A stretch of DNA of 64,000 bases from Kribbella voronezhensis (GTDB lineage: Bacteria; Actinomycetota; Actinomycetes; Propionibacteriales; Kribbellaceae), in assembly GCF_004365175.1 (NCBI RefSeq), contig NZ_SOCE01000001.1, positions 917,154 to 981,153 on the forward strand. Direction: 5' to 3'. The notes under the pieces are model-generated. The model did no database searches. It was not told the origin of the DNA and saw only the letters and a program-made list of their open reading frames with translations. The position numbers and the translations under genes were made by a program. Below, piece after piece: positions 34,138-42,027 of this stretch (positions are counted from its first letter, which is position 1; each line of letters starts with the position of its first letter).

Positions 34138-35328
34138 GTGCTCGTCATCGTCGCGCCCGGACAGGGCGCCCAGACCCCAGGTTTCCTCGAGCCCTGGCTC
34201 GAGGACCCCGCCTTCGAGAACCGGCTGCACTGGCTGTCCGCGGTCGCCGGGCTCGACCTGGCCCACTACGGCACCAAGGCCGACGCGGACACCATCCGCG
34301 ACACCGCGATCGCGCAGCCGCTGCTGGTCGCCTCCAGCATGCTGGCCGCGCTGGCGGTGTTCCCGCACCCGTCCGACGCGTTCGCCCAGATGGGCGCGGT
34401 CTCCGGGCACAGCGTCGGTGAGATCGCCGCGGCGGTCGGCGCCGGCGTGATCAGCGCCGAGCAGGCGATGGTGCTGGTCCGCGAGCGCGGCAAGGCGATG
34501 GCCGCTGCCGCTGCGCAGACCGCCACCTCCATGACCGCTGTGCTCGGCGGTGACCGCGAAGAGGTGCTGGCCAAGATCGCCGAGCACGGCCTGACCGCGG
34601 CGAACGACAACGGCCCCGGCCAGATCGTTGCCGCAGGCACCGTCGAGGAGCTGGCCGCCTTCCAGGCCGATCCGCCCGCCAAGAGCCGGCTCGTCCCCTT
34701 GTCGGTGGCTGGTGCGTTCCACACCAAGCACATGGCCCCGGCCGTCGACACGCTGGCCGGCTATGCGCGTTCGATCACCACCCACGACCCGCGGTCGCGG
34801 CTGATCTCGAACCGCGACGGCCAGATCGTGCACGACGGTCAGGACGTACTGCGCCGGCTCGTGCAGCAGGTCAACGCGCCGGTCCGCTGGGACCTGTGCA
34901 TGCAGACGATGGCCGACCTGCAGGTCACCGGCATCCTGGAGATGCCGCCGGCCGGCACCCTGACCGGCATCGCCAAGCGCGCCTTGAAGGGCGTCGAGAC
35001 GTTCGCCCTGAAGACCCCGGACCAACTGGACGACGCCCGCGCGTTCGTCGAGAAGCACGGCAGCCCTTCCGAGATCGACGCGTCGCCGACCTGGCGGCTG
35101 CTGGTGGCTCCGATGAAGGGCACGTTCACCCGCGAGGGTCAGACGCAACGCGAGCCCGGCGACGCCGTCGCGGCCGGAGAGGTGGTGGCGAAGGTGAAGA
35201 GCCTGCGTGACGAGCTGGAGGTCAGCGCCCCGCACGGTGGCATCGTGGTCGAGTGGCTGGTGGAAGAGGGCGACCCGGTCTCCCCCGGCCAGCCGCTGGT
35301 CCGGCTCCACCCGAGCGCGGGGAACTGA
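34138..35328 (+). CDS. fabD: malonyl-CoA:ACP transacylase with C-terminal biotinyl-like domain
   Basis: A 396-residue protein, about 80 longer than ordinary FabD. Residues 1-315 are the transacylase: VAPGQGAQTPGF, GHSVGE with the nucleophile Ser near residue 100, and GAFHTKHM with the catalytic His. Residues about 318-396 form a biotinyl/lipoyl-like barrel (LLVAPMKGTF, GDAVAAGEVVAKVKSL, APHGGIVVEWLVEEGDPV, GQPLVRLHP). At the EAMKM position the sequence is KSLRD, so the modifiable Lys is Arg357. GTG 34138 is preceded by AGGGAGAG. It loads malonyl units onto AcpP for elongation. fabH starts 1 base after the stop. The extension could be structural or bind a carboxylase; unproven. Confidence 0.93.
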   Translation: MLVIVAPGQGAQTPGFLEPWLEDPAFENRLHWLSAVAGLDLAHYGTKADADTIRDTAIAQPLLVASSMLAALAVFPHPSDAFAQMGAVSGHSVGEIAAAVGAGVISAEQAMVLVRERGKAMAAAAAQTATSMTAVLGGDREEVLAKIAEHGLTAANDNGPGQIVAAGTVEELAAFQADPPAKSRLVPLSVAGAFHTKHMAPAVDTLAGYARSITTHDPRSRLISNRDGQIVHDGQDVLRRLVQQVNAPVRWDLCMQTMADLQVTGILEMPPAGTLTGIAKRALKGVETFALKTPDQLDDARAFVEKHGSPSEIDASPTWRLLVAPMKGTFTREGQTQREPGDAVAAGEVVAKVKSLRDELEVSAPHGGIVVEWLVEEGDPVSPGQPLVRLHPSAGN

Positions 35329-35329
35329 C

Positions 35330-36328
35330 ATGGGCGGCCAGATCAACCAGTCCATCGGCGCCGAGCACGCCGCCGTCCTGGGCCTCGGCTCGTACCGGCC
35401 CCGCCGCGTCGTGCCGAACGCGGAGATCCTCGAGCAGATCGACTCCAGCGACGAGTGGATCCAGACCCGGTCCGGGATCAAGGAGCGCCGCTGGGCCGAT
35501 CCGGACGAGACGATCCTGATGATGTCGACCAACGCGGCCAAGGAAGCGCTGACCGACTCCGGCATCGACCCGGCCCAGATCGGCTGCGTCGTCGTCGCCA
35601 CGGTCACGCATCTCTACCAGACCCCGGCGATCGCGACCCAGCTCGCCGTCGCGGTCGGCGCACCGACGGCCGCGGCCTTCGACATCTCGGCCGCCTGCGC
35701 GGGGTTCTGCTACGGCATCGCGATGGCGAGCGACCTCGTCCGCGGCGGCAGCGCGAAGTACGTGCTGGTGATCGGGGTGGAGCGGCTCAGCGACATCACC
35801 GACCGGACCGACCGCGGTACGGCGTTCATCTTCGCCGACGGCGCCGGGGCTGCCATTGTCGGTCCGTCCGACGAGCCGGGCATCGGCCCGGTCGTGTGGG
35901 GTTCGGACGGCACGCAGCACCAGGTGATCAGCCAGAAGGAGTCCTGGCAGGAGGCGGCCGGCAGCTACCAGTGGCCGCACCTGACGATGGACGGCAACCC
36001 GGTGTTCCGGTGGGCCTCGTTCGAGATGGCCAAGGCCGCTCAGCAGGCGCTCGACGTGGCCGGGGTGAAGGCCGAGGATCTCGACCTGTTCATCCCGCAC
36101 CAGGCGAACGAGCGGATCACCGACGCGATGCGCCGGACCCTGAAGCTGCCGGAGACCGTCAAGGTCGCCCGCGACATCCAGCGGCAAGGCAACACGTCGG
36201 CCGCCTCGATCCCGCTCGCGATCGCCACGATGCGCGAGGAGGGTGAAGCCAAGTCCGGCGACCTCGCGCTGATCATCGGCTTCGGCGCCGGCCTGGTGTA
36301 CGCCGCCCAGGTGGTCCGGCTCCCCTAA
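35330..36328 (+). CDS. fabH: beta-ketoacyl-ACP synthase III
   Basis: A 332-residue thiolase-fold enzyme that condenses an acyl-CoA primer with malonyl-ACP to start fatty acid chains. The catalytic triad is visible: Cys in DISAACAGFCYG (about residue 122), His in FIPHQANERI (about 257) and Asn in RQGNTSAASIP (about 287). ATG 35330 lies one base after fabD's stop, so the genes are translationally linked. In actinomycetes this enzyme often takes branched primers; specificity cannot be read here. Confidence 0.96.
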   Translation: MGGQINQSIGAEHAAVLGLGSYRPRRVVPNAEILEQIDSSDEWIQTRSGIKERRWADPDETILMMSTNAAKEALTDSGIDPAQIGCVVVATVTHLYQTPAIATQLAVAVGAPTAAAFDISAACAGFCYGIAMASDLVRGGSAKYVLVIGVERLSDITDRTDRGTAFIFADGAGAAIVGPSDEPGIGPVVWGSDGTQHQVISQKESWQEAAGSYQWPHLTMDGNPVFRWASFEMAKAAQQALDVAGVKAEDLDLFIPHQANERITDAMRRTLKLPETVKVARDIQRQGNTSAASIPLAIATMREEGEAKSGDLALIIGFGAGLVYAAQVVRLP

Positions 36329-36400
36329 AAGATGTCCGGGACGGCTCAGGTGGCCGGCCCGGCGATTGTCACAGCAAATTCCGAAAGGGAAACCACAAAG

Positions 36401-36649
36401 ATGGCCAGCACCGAAGAGATCCGTTCCAACCTCGCCGAGATCGTCAACGAGATCGCGGGCATCCCGGTCGAGGACGTCCAGCTGGAGAAGTCGTTCACCG
36501 ACGACCTCGACGTCGACTCGCTCTCCATGGTCGAGGTCGTCGTGGCCGCCGAGGAGAAGTTCAGCGTGAAGATCCCCGACGACGAGGTCAAGAACCTGAA
36601 GACCGTCGGTGACGCCGTCTCGTTCATCGAGCGCGCCCAGAACGGCTGA
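36401..36649 (+). CDS. acpP: acyl carrier protein
   Basis: An 82-residue acidic four-helix carrier. Ser in DLDVDSLSMVEVV (about residue 41) receives phosphopantetheine. ATG 36401 has GAAAGGGA about 10 bases upstream, which decides against an upstream in-frame start at 36332. It shuttles intermediates among FabD, FabH and FabF, whose genes flank it. A strong hairpin follows the stop. Confidence 0.97.
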   Translation: MASTEEIRSNLAEIVNEIAGIPVEDVQLEKSFTDDLDVDSLSMVEVVVAAEEKFSVKIPDDEVKNLKTVGDAVSFIERAQNG

Positions 36650-36681
36650 TCGAGACCACTCGATCTGTGCTGGCAGCCGTA

Positions 36682-36713
36682 CTGCTCACCGGACCCTGTG
36701 GCCCGGTGAGCAG
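36682..36713 (+). terminator. intercistronic hairpin between acpP and fabF
   Basis: Arms 36682-36692 and 36703-36713 (CTGCTCACCGG and its complement) pair perfectly over 11 bases with a 10-nt loop, inside the 168-base acpP-fabF gap. It may be a partial terminator or a 3' RNA-stabilising element that keeps acpP expression above fabF. Confidence 0.55.
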
Positions 36714-36817
36714 GCACCGGCCGCGCGGTACGCCGTACCGATGGCTGCTGCTGCACCCGATCCACAGCTCGCCTGCCTACTCGACCCACAGCTCTCACGC
36801 CGAAGGATGAGGTAACC

Positions 36818-38053
36818 ATGTCGAAGACCCGAGTCGTCATCACCGGGCTCGGAGCGTCCACCCCGGTCGGGGGCGACGTCGCCAGCACCTGGGACGCACT
36901 GCTGGCCGGCAAGTCCGGCGCCAAGCTGCTGACCGCGGACTGGGTCGAGGAGCTACCGGTGAAGATCGCCGCGCCCGCCGCCGTCGAACCGACCGAGGTG
37001 ATCGAGCGGGTCAAGGCCCGGCGGCTGGACCGCAACGCGCAGTTCGCCGTGGTCGCCGCTCGCGAGGCGTGGGCCGACTCCGGCCTGGCCGACGTGGAGC
37101 TCGACAAGACCCGGCTCGGTGTCGCCATCGCCACCGGCATCGGCGGCCTGCTCACCACCCTGGCGAACTACGACCTGCTGCAGAAGGGGCCGCGCCGCGT
37201 CTCGCCGCTGGCGATCCCGATGCTGATGCCGAACTCGGCCGCCGCGAACGTCGGCCTGGAGCTCGGCGCGCTCGCGGGTGTGCAGACCCCGGTCTCCGCC
37301 TGCGCCTCCAGCAACGAGGCCATCTCGCTGGCCGCCGACCAGATCCGGCTCGGCCGCGCCGACATCGTCGTCGCCGGTGGCGCCGAGGGATCGATCACCG
37401 CGCTACCGCTGGCCGCCTTCGGCCAGATGATGGCGCTCAGCAAGCGCAACGACGACCCCGAGCGCGCCTCCCGTCCGTGGGACGTCGACCGCGACGGCTT
37501 CCTGCTCGGTGAGGGCGCCGGCGTCCTGATCCTGGAGAGCTACGACCACGCGGTCGCCCGCGGGGCCAAGATCTACGCCGAGTTCGCCGGCTCCGGTATC
37601 ACCGCCGACGGTCACGACATCGTCCAGCCCGACCCGACCGGCTCCGGCGCCGAGCGCGCGATGAACCTCGCGCTGCGCGAAGGCGACCTGGCCACCGGCG
37701 ACATCGTGCACATCAACGCGCACGCCACGTCGACGCCCGCGGGCGACGTCGCCGAGGCGGTGGCGATTCGGAAGGCACTCGGCAGCGCCGCCGACCACGC
37801 CGTCGCGACCGCGCCGAAGTCGATGATCGGCCACCTGCTCGGCGCCGCCGGCGCGGTCGAGTCGATCGCCACCGTGCTCGCGCTGCACCACCGGGTGGTG
37901 CCGCCGACGATCAACCTGGACAAGCTCGACGACGGCGTACAGCTCGATGTCGCGACCGAGCCGCGCAAGCTCGGCGACGGCGACATCGCGGCGCTGAACA
38001 ACTCGTTCGGCTTCGGTGGGCACAACGTCGCGCTCGCCTTCAAATCTGTGTAG
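36818..38053 (+). CDS. fabF: beta-ketoacyl-ACP synthase II
   Basis: A 411-residue elongating ketosynthase. Catalytic residues are intact: Cys in VSACASSNEAI (about residue 166), His in NAHATSTPAGD (about 303), His in KSMIGHLLGAAG (about 339). The C-terminus NNSFGFGGHNVALAF is typical. ATG 36818 follows GAAGGATGAGG. It condenses malonyl-ACP with growing acyl-ACP chains. It has its own leader of 168 bases but is probably still part of the fab operon; accD follows after 43 bases. Confidence 0.96.
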   Translation: MSKTRVVITGLGASTPVGGDVASTWDALLAGKSGAKLLTADWVEELPVKIAAPAAVEPTEVIERVKARRLDRNAQFAVVAAREAWADSGLADVELDKTRLGVAIATGIGGLLTTLANYDLLQKGPRRVSPLAIPMLMPNSAAANVGLELGALAGVQTPVSACASSNEAISLAADQIRLGRADIVVAGGAEGSITALPLAAFGQMMALSKRNDDPERASRPWDVDRDGFLLGEGAGVLILESYDHAVARGAKIYAEFAGSGITADGHDIVQPDPTGSGAERAMNLALREGDLATGDIVHINAHATSTPAGDVAEAVAIRKALGSAADHAVATAPKSMIGHLLGAAGAVESIATVLALHHRVVPPTINLDKLDDGVQLDVATEPRKLGDGDIAALNNSFGFGGHNVALAFKSV

Positions 38054-38096
38054 TTCCGTCTGACGTAGCCCCTGTCCGCCCGACCTGGAGAGCCTG

Positions 38097-39521
38097 ATGA
38101 CCACTGCACCCGTGAAGCCGGCGAAGTTGCCGCGCGAGCAGGACCCGCGCAATCCGGTCAGCAGGCTCACCGCGCTGCTCGACCCCGGCACGCTCGAGCT
38201 GATCACGCCGGACGACCTGTCCGGCATGCTCGCCGTCCGGGGCACGATCAGCGGCGCTCCGGTGATCGCCTTCTGTTCCGACGCCACCGTGATGGGTGGG
38301 GCGATGGGCGACCAGGGCTGCGAGGTCGTGGTCAAGGCGTACCAGGTGGCCCGCCAGGAGGAGCTGCCGATCATCGGGCTGTGGCACTCCGGCGGTGCCC
38401 GGCTGGCCGAGGGTGTGCTGTCGCTGCACGCGGTCGGCAAGATCTTCTTCGAGATGACCCAGGCCTCGGGCAAGATCCCGCAGATCTCGGTCGTGCTCGG
38501 CCCGGCGGCCGGCGGAGCGGCGTACGGTCCGGCGTTGACCGATGTCGTCGTCCTCGGGCCGGAGGGCCGGATCTTCGTGACCGGTCCGGACGTGGTCCGC
38601 TCGGTCACCGGTGAGGACGTCGACATGCTGCGCCTCGGCGGTCCCGAGCCGCACGGCCGGCGATCGGGCGTCGTCCACATCACCACTGACTCCGAGGCCG
38701 CGGCGATCGAGAAGGCGCGCCGGCTGGCGGATCTGTTCGCGAACCAGGGCGACGTGTCCGCCGACGTACCGGACACCGACCTGTCCGGGTTGCTGCCGGA
38801 GTCGGCGAAACGCGCGTACGACGTCCATCCGCTGGTCGGCGGGGTGCTCGACGAGGAGTCCGGCGTCGAGCTGCACCAGCGGTGGGCGCCGAACATCGTC
38901 ACCACCCTCGGCCGGCTCGGCGGCCGGACCGTGGGCGTGATCGCGAACAACCCGCTCCGCCTCGGCGGCTGCCTGGACGCGCTGTCGGCCGAGAAGGCGT
39001 CCCGCTTCGTGCGGATGTGCGATGCCTTCGGCGTACCGATGGTCGTGCTGGTCGACGTACCGGGCTATCTCCCGGGCGTCGGGCAGGAGTGGGACGGCGT
39101 CGTACGGCGTGGCGCCAAGCTGCTCCATGCTTTCGCGGAGTCGGTGGTGCCGCGGGTGACGCTGGTGACCCGGAAGACGTACGGCGGCGCCTACATCGCG
39201 ATGAACGCGCGGTCGCTCGGCGCGACTCGGGTGTTCGCGTGGCCGCGCGCCGAGGTCGCTGTGATGGGTGCGATCGCCGCGATCCGGATCCTGCACCGCC
39301 GCAAGCTGGCCGAGGTGCCGATCGAGCTGCGGCCACAGGTCGAGGCCGAGCTCGCCGCCGAGCACGAGAAGATCGCCGGCGGGATCGAGCGGGCGCGCCA
39401 GATCGGCGTCGTGGACGAAGTCGTCGAGCCGAGCGCGACCCGCTCCGCACTCGCCGCCGCCATCGCAACCGCCGAAGCCGGCGGCCGAGTCCGCGGGCTG
39501 CACGGCAACATCCCGCTCTAG
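38097..39521 (+). CDS. accD: acyl-CoA carboxylase carboxyltransferase (beta) subunit
   Basis: A 474-residue crotonase-fold carboxyltransferase that moves CO2 from carboxybiotin to acetyl- or propionyl-CoA, yielding malonyl- or methylmalonyl-CoA. Oxyanion-hole glycines appear in LGPAAGGAAYGPA (N-terminal half) and KTYGGAYIAMNA (C-terminal half); GLWHSGGARLAEG is conserved. Position after the fab genes parallels accD6 after kasB in mycobacteria, suggesting a role in supplying malonyl-CoA to FabD. The biotin-carboxylase partner is not in the window. ATG 38097 follows CTGGAGAG. A perfect hairpin follows the stop. Confidence 0.94.
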   Translation: MTTAPVKPAKLPREQDPRNPVSRLTALLDPGTLELITPDDLSGMLAVRGTISGAPVIAFCSDATVMGGAMGDQGCEVVVKAYQVARQEELPIIGLWHSGGARLAEGVLSLHAVGKIFFEMTQASGKIPQISVVLGPAAGGAAYGPALTDVVVLGPEGRIFVTGPDVVRSVTGEDVDMLRLGGPEPHGRRSGVVHITTDSEAAAIEKARRLADLFANQGDVSADVPDTDLSGLLPESAKRAYDVHPLVGGVLDEESGVELHQRWAPNIVTTLGRLGGRTVGVIANNPLRLGGCLDALSAEKASRFVRMCDAFGVPMVVLVDVPGYLPGVGQEWDGVVRRGAKLLHAFAESVVPRVTLVTRKTYGGAYIAMNARSLGATRVFAWPRAEVAVMGAIAAIRILHRRKLAEVPIELRPQVEAELAAEHEKIAGGIERARQIGVVDEVVEPSATRSALAAAIATAEAGGRVRGLHGNIPL

Positions 39522-39541
39522 AAAACCCAACAGACAAAGAG

Positions 39542-39571
39542 AAAGGCGCGGACCGGATGGTCCGCGCCTTT
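39542..39571 (+). terminator. rho-independent-like terminator after accD
   Basis: AAAGGCGCGGACC (39542-39554) and its complement (39559-39571) pair over 13 bases with the 4-nt loop GGAT, 20 bases after the accD stop, and the right arm ends in TTT. Confidence 0.88.
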
Positions 39572-39744
39572 CCACGTGGTGCGGCCGCTGTTGTACGACA
39601 ACCGGGGGTGTCCCGACACCCGGTGGCCACAGCGGCCACGGTCTTGTTCCCCACCTTGGCCTCAACGTCTGGCCTTCAGCATGCTCGAAAATCTCGAAGA
39701 AATCTTCCCTTTGCGGGCTTTCTTCTGAACTTCTCAGGAAACTC

Positions 39745-40242
39745 CTAGACGACCTGATGAAGCCAACGAACGGGCGCGCCGTCGCCGGCGTACCGGAACG
39801 GTTCGAGCTCGTCGTCCCAGGGCCGGCCGAGCAAACGTTCGACCTCCTCGGTCAGATCAGCCTCACCACTCGCAGCCTTCAGCATCGCTGCTTTCAGCCG
39901 CTCCTCCGGCACCATGATGTCGCCGTGCACGCCGGTGGTCGCGTGGAAGATGCCGAGCGTGGGAGTGAACGAGTAGCGCTCGCCCTCGACGCCGTTGCTC
40001 GGCTCCTCGGTCACCTCGAACCGGAGCTTCTGCCAACCGCGCAGAGCCGACGCCAGCTTGGCCGCCGTCCCGGCTTCGGCCTGCCACGACAGCTCGGCCC
40101 GGTAGCTCCCTTGAGCCGCGGGCTGCGGCGTCCAGTCGAGTTTCACGGGCACGCCGAGTATGCCGCCCGCCGCCCACTCGACATGTGGACACAACGCCGA
40201 CGGCACCGTGTGGACGTAAAGCACGCCACGAGTTGTCGCCAC
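39745..40242 (-). CDS. DUF3145 domain protein
   Basis: A 165-residue protein of the actinobacterial DUF3145 family: TTRGVLYVHTVPSALCPHVEWAAGG, LDWTPQPAAQGSYRAEL, WQKLRFEVTEEPSNG, GRPWDDELEPFRYAG. GTG 40242 is fixed by AGGAGG just upstream; a longer ORF start at 40335 would pass through that site. Its conserved place beside the fab operon (SCO2391 in Streptomyces coelicolor) hints at a link to lipid synthesis, but its function is unknown. It is convergent with accD. Confidence 0.87.
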   Translation of the reverse strand: MATTRGVLYVHTVPSALCPHVEWAAGGILGVPVKLDWTPQPAAQGSYRAELSWQAEAGTAAKLASALRGWQKLRFEVTEEPSNGVEGERYSFTPTLGIFHATTGVHGDIMVPEERLKAAMLKAASGEADLTEEVERLLGRPWDDELEPFRYAGDGAPVRWLHQVV

Positions 40243-40254
40243 CGGGACCTCCTG

Positions 40255-40289
40255 TGTTCGAGGGGCGCCTTCCCCAGCGTTCTCGAACA
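40255..40289. promoter_or_regulatory. inverted repeat upstream of DUF3145 gene
   Basis: TGTTCGAG (40255-40262) and CTCGAACA (40282-40289) form a perfect 8-bp dyad 13 bases upstream of the GTG start. The motif resembles the LexA half-site GAAC/GTTC, but the 19-nt spacing is wrong for an SOS box. It is a candidate operator of unknown regulator. Confidence 0.35.
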
Positions 40290-40385
40290 TGGACCGGAAA
40301 GCCCGGCGACAGCAGGTACATCTTGCACCACCCACCCCTCCAACACCAGCAACCTCGCCGTGTCAACTACATCACCGTCGTGTCG

Positions 40386-40458
40386 CGGTCCCGCAAACCG
40401 CGCGAAGCCCCTCGCGGCTGCTAGCCACTTCGGCGAGGGACTTCACGCGGCGGGACCG
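40386..40458 (-). terminator. long hairpin after SnoaL-like gene
   Basis: Outer arms 40386-40394/40450-40458 pair perfectly (9 bp) and inner arms 40399-40415/40433-40449 pair at 15 of 17 positions. The two inner mismatches are C-A on the plus strand but become G·U pairs in minus-strand RNA, which favours a minus-strand terminator for the gene ending at 40500. Confidence 0.65.
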
Positions 40459-40499
40459 ACCGTCAACGGTCCTGCGGTTGCTCGGTCACCAGCAACGGC

Positions 40500-40898
40500 T
40501 CACTGAGCGGGGCTGTTGTGGTACGCCGCGATCTTCCACTCGCCGTCGCGCTTCTCGAACACCCAGGTCGCGTTCACCTTGGCGCTGTCCGGCACCTCGC
40601 TCTGACCGGCGAACAGGATGCCGGATTCGCTGACGACGATCGCGGCGTCGTCGCCGAGAAAGCGGAGGCTGAGCTGCTTGTTGTACGTCGAACTGCCCTT
40701 GAGTGGTCCTGCGAACGCCTGTGCCATGCTTTCGCGGATCACGTCGCGGCTGTCCCGGAGCGAGCCGGGCATGATCGCGGTGGCGTCTTCGGTGTAGTCG
40801 GCAACCATCCCGGCGGCATCACCGGCCTCCCAAGCCTTGTAGGAGTCGACCAGCACGGCCTGGATGGCGGCCTCGTCCTGCACACGACTGTCTGACAT
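40500..40898 (-). CDS. SgcJ/EcaC-type SnoaL-like (NTF2-fold) protein
   Basis: A 132-residue cystatin/NTF2-fold protein: QAVLVDSYKAWEAGDAAGMV, YTEDATAIMPGSLRDSRDVI, ATWVFEKRDGEWKIAAYHNS, the pattern of SgcJ/EcaC and DUF4440 proteins. ATG 40898 follows AGGAGAT. These bind or isomerise small hydrophobic molecules or act as dimeric accessory domains. It lies 115 bases downstream of an ECF sigma factor that carries a related fold at its own C-terminus, suggesting a functional link. Confidence 0.82.
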   Translation of the reverse strand: MSDSRVQDEAAIQAVLVDSYKAWEAGDAAGMVADYTEDATAIMPGSLRDSRDVIRESMAQAFAGPLKGSSTYNKQLSLRFLGDDAAIVVSESGILFAGQSEVPDSAKVNATWVFEKRDGEWKIAAYHNSPAQ

Positions 40899-41013
40899 CG
40901 AGATCTCCTCTGTGAGCGGTTCCACCGGGTGATCCGGTGAACTCGCGAATACATACCGGCGGGAAGGCCGGAACTCATCGCGCGCGCCGAAAAACTTTGC
41001 GCAGGGAGCTTCG

Positions 41014-41973
41014 TCAGTCGTCGAGCCGGGTCGCCAGACCGAAGGAGGCGAAGACCTCGGTGTCCTGGAACACCGAGTTGCGGCTGATGCCTTCGGTGGT
41101 GACGGTGAAGACCTGCACCGTGTGCAACTCATACCCGTCGCCGGTACGCCGGTACGCGGCGAAGCCGGCCTGCCCGTTCGCCGCTAGCGGCTCCAGGCGC
41201 CAATCCGTACCGGCCTTGTCGAAGACCCATTCCATGAACACGCCGTAGTTGCCGCGGCCCACGAACCAGTTGATCATCGGCGGCATCTCCATCAGCACGT
41301 CCTCGGTGAGCAGCCGCTTGAGACCCTCGATGTCGGCTCGCTCGAACGCCCGCATGTAGCGGTCGACCCAGGCGCGCTGCTCGGCCGCGGACGGCTCACG
41401 GGACCGGTCCTGCAGGACGCCGGCCTCCTTCACCCGGCTACGCGCCCGCTGCAAGGAACTGTTGACCGAGGCAACGGTGGTGTCGAGGACCTCGGCGGCC
41501 TCTGCCGCGGAGAAGCTGAGCAGGTCGCGCAGGATCAGCGCACCACGCTGACGAGCCGACAGATGTTGCAGTGCGGCAGCCAAGGCCAGGCGCAGGCTGC
41601 TGCGGTCGACAGCCGCGCGAGCCGGATCACCTGAACCCAGCAACGAGTCCGGCAGCGGCTGGAGCCAGGGGGTCTCGCCGTGGACGAGCGGTCCGCGAGG
41701 GTCCGACGGGGGCACCAGGCCCGACGGCAGCGGCCGCCGACCTCGGACCTCCAAGGCGGTCAGGCAGGCGTTGGTCGCGATCCGGTAGAGCCACGTGCGC
41801 AGTGAACTGCGGGACTCGTCGTACTGATCGCGGGCCCGCCACGCTCGAAGGTAGGTGTCCTGGACGAGGTCTTCGGCGTCGTGGGCAGAGCCGAGCATGC
41901 GGTAGCAGTAGGCCAGCAACTCCGACCGGAACGGTTCGATCAGCTGATCGAAGCTCGCCACCTCGGTCGCCAC
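41014..41973 (-). CDS. ECF sigma factor with C-terminal SnoaL-like domain
   Basis: About 319 residues. Region 2 is FRSELLAYCYRMLGSAHDAEDLVQDTYLRAWRA, region 4 is LQHLSARQRGALILRDLLSFSAAEAAEVLDTTVASVNSSLQRAR, and the last 120 residues (YMRAFERADIEGLKRLLTEDV...) are a SnoaL/NTF2-like domain, as in the SigG/SigJ-like ECF groups where this tail controls activity instead of a classical anti-sigma factor. AGGAGG lies 8 bases before GTG 41973, so I prefer that to the longer GTG 41982. No anti-sigma gene is adjacent; a SnoaL-like gene follows. Confidence 0.88.
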   Translation of the reverse strand: MATEVASFDQLIEPFRSELLAYCYRMLGSAHDAEDLVQDTYLRAWRARDQYDESRSSLRTWLYRIATNACLTALEVRGRRPLPSGLVPPSDPRGPLVHGETPWLQPLPDSLLGSGDPARAAVDRSSLRLALAAALQHLSARQRGALILRDLLSFSAAEAAEVLDTTVASVNSSLQRARSRVKEAGVLQDRSREPSAAEQRAWVDRYMRAFERADIEGLKRLLTEDVLMEMPPMINWFVGRGNYGVFMEWVFDKAGTDWRLEPLAANGQAGFAAYRRTGDGYELHTVQVFTVTTEGISRNSVFQDTEVFASFGLATRLDD

Positions 41974-42027
41974 CCCACTCACCTCCTCTGCCGCTGTCGA
42001 CAGGACCCTATCCGGAGGCGCCGACAG

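Noticed and set aside
40255..40289. LexA/SOS box
   Set aside because: The half-sites look alike but the spacing is far longer than an actinobacterial SOS box.
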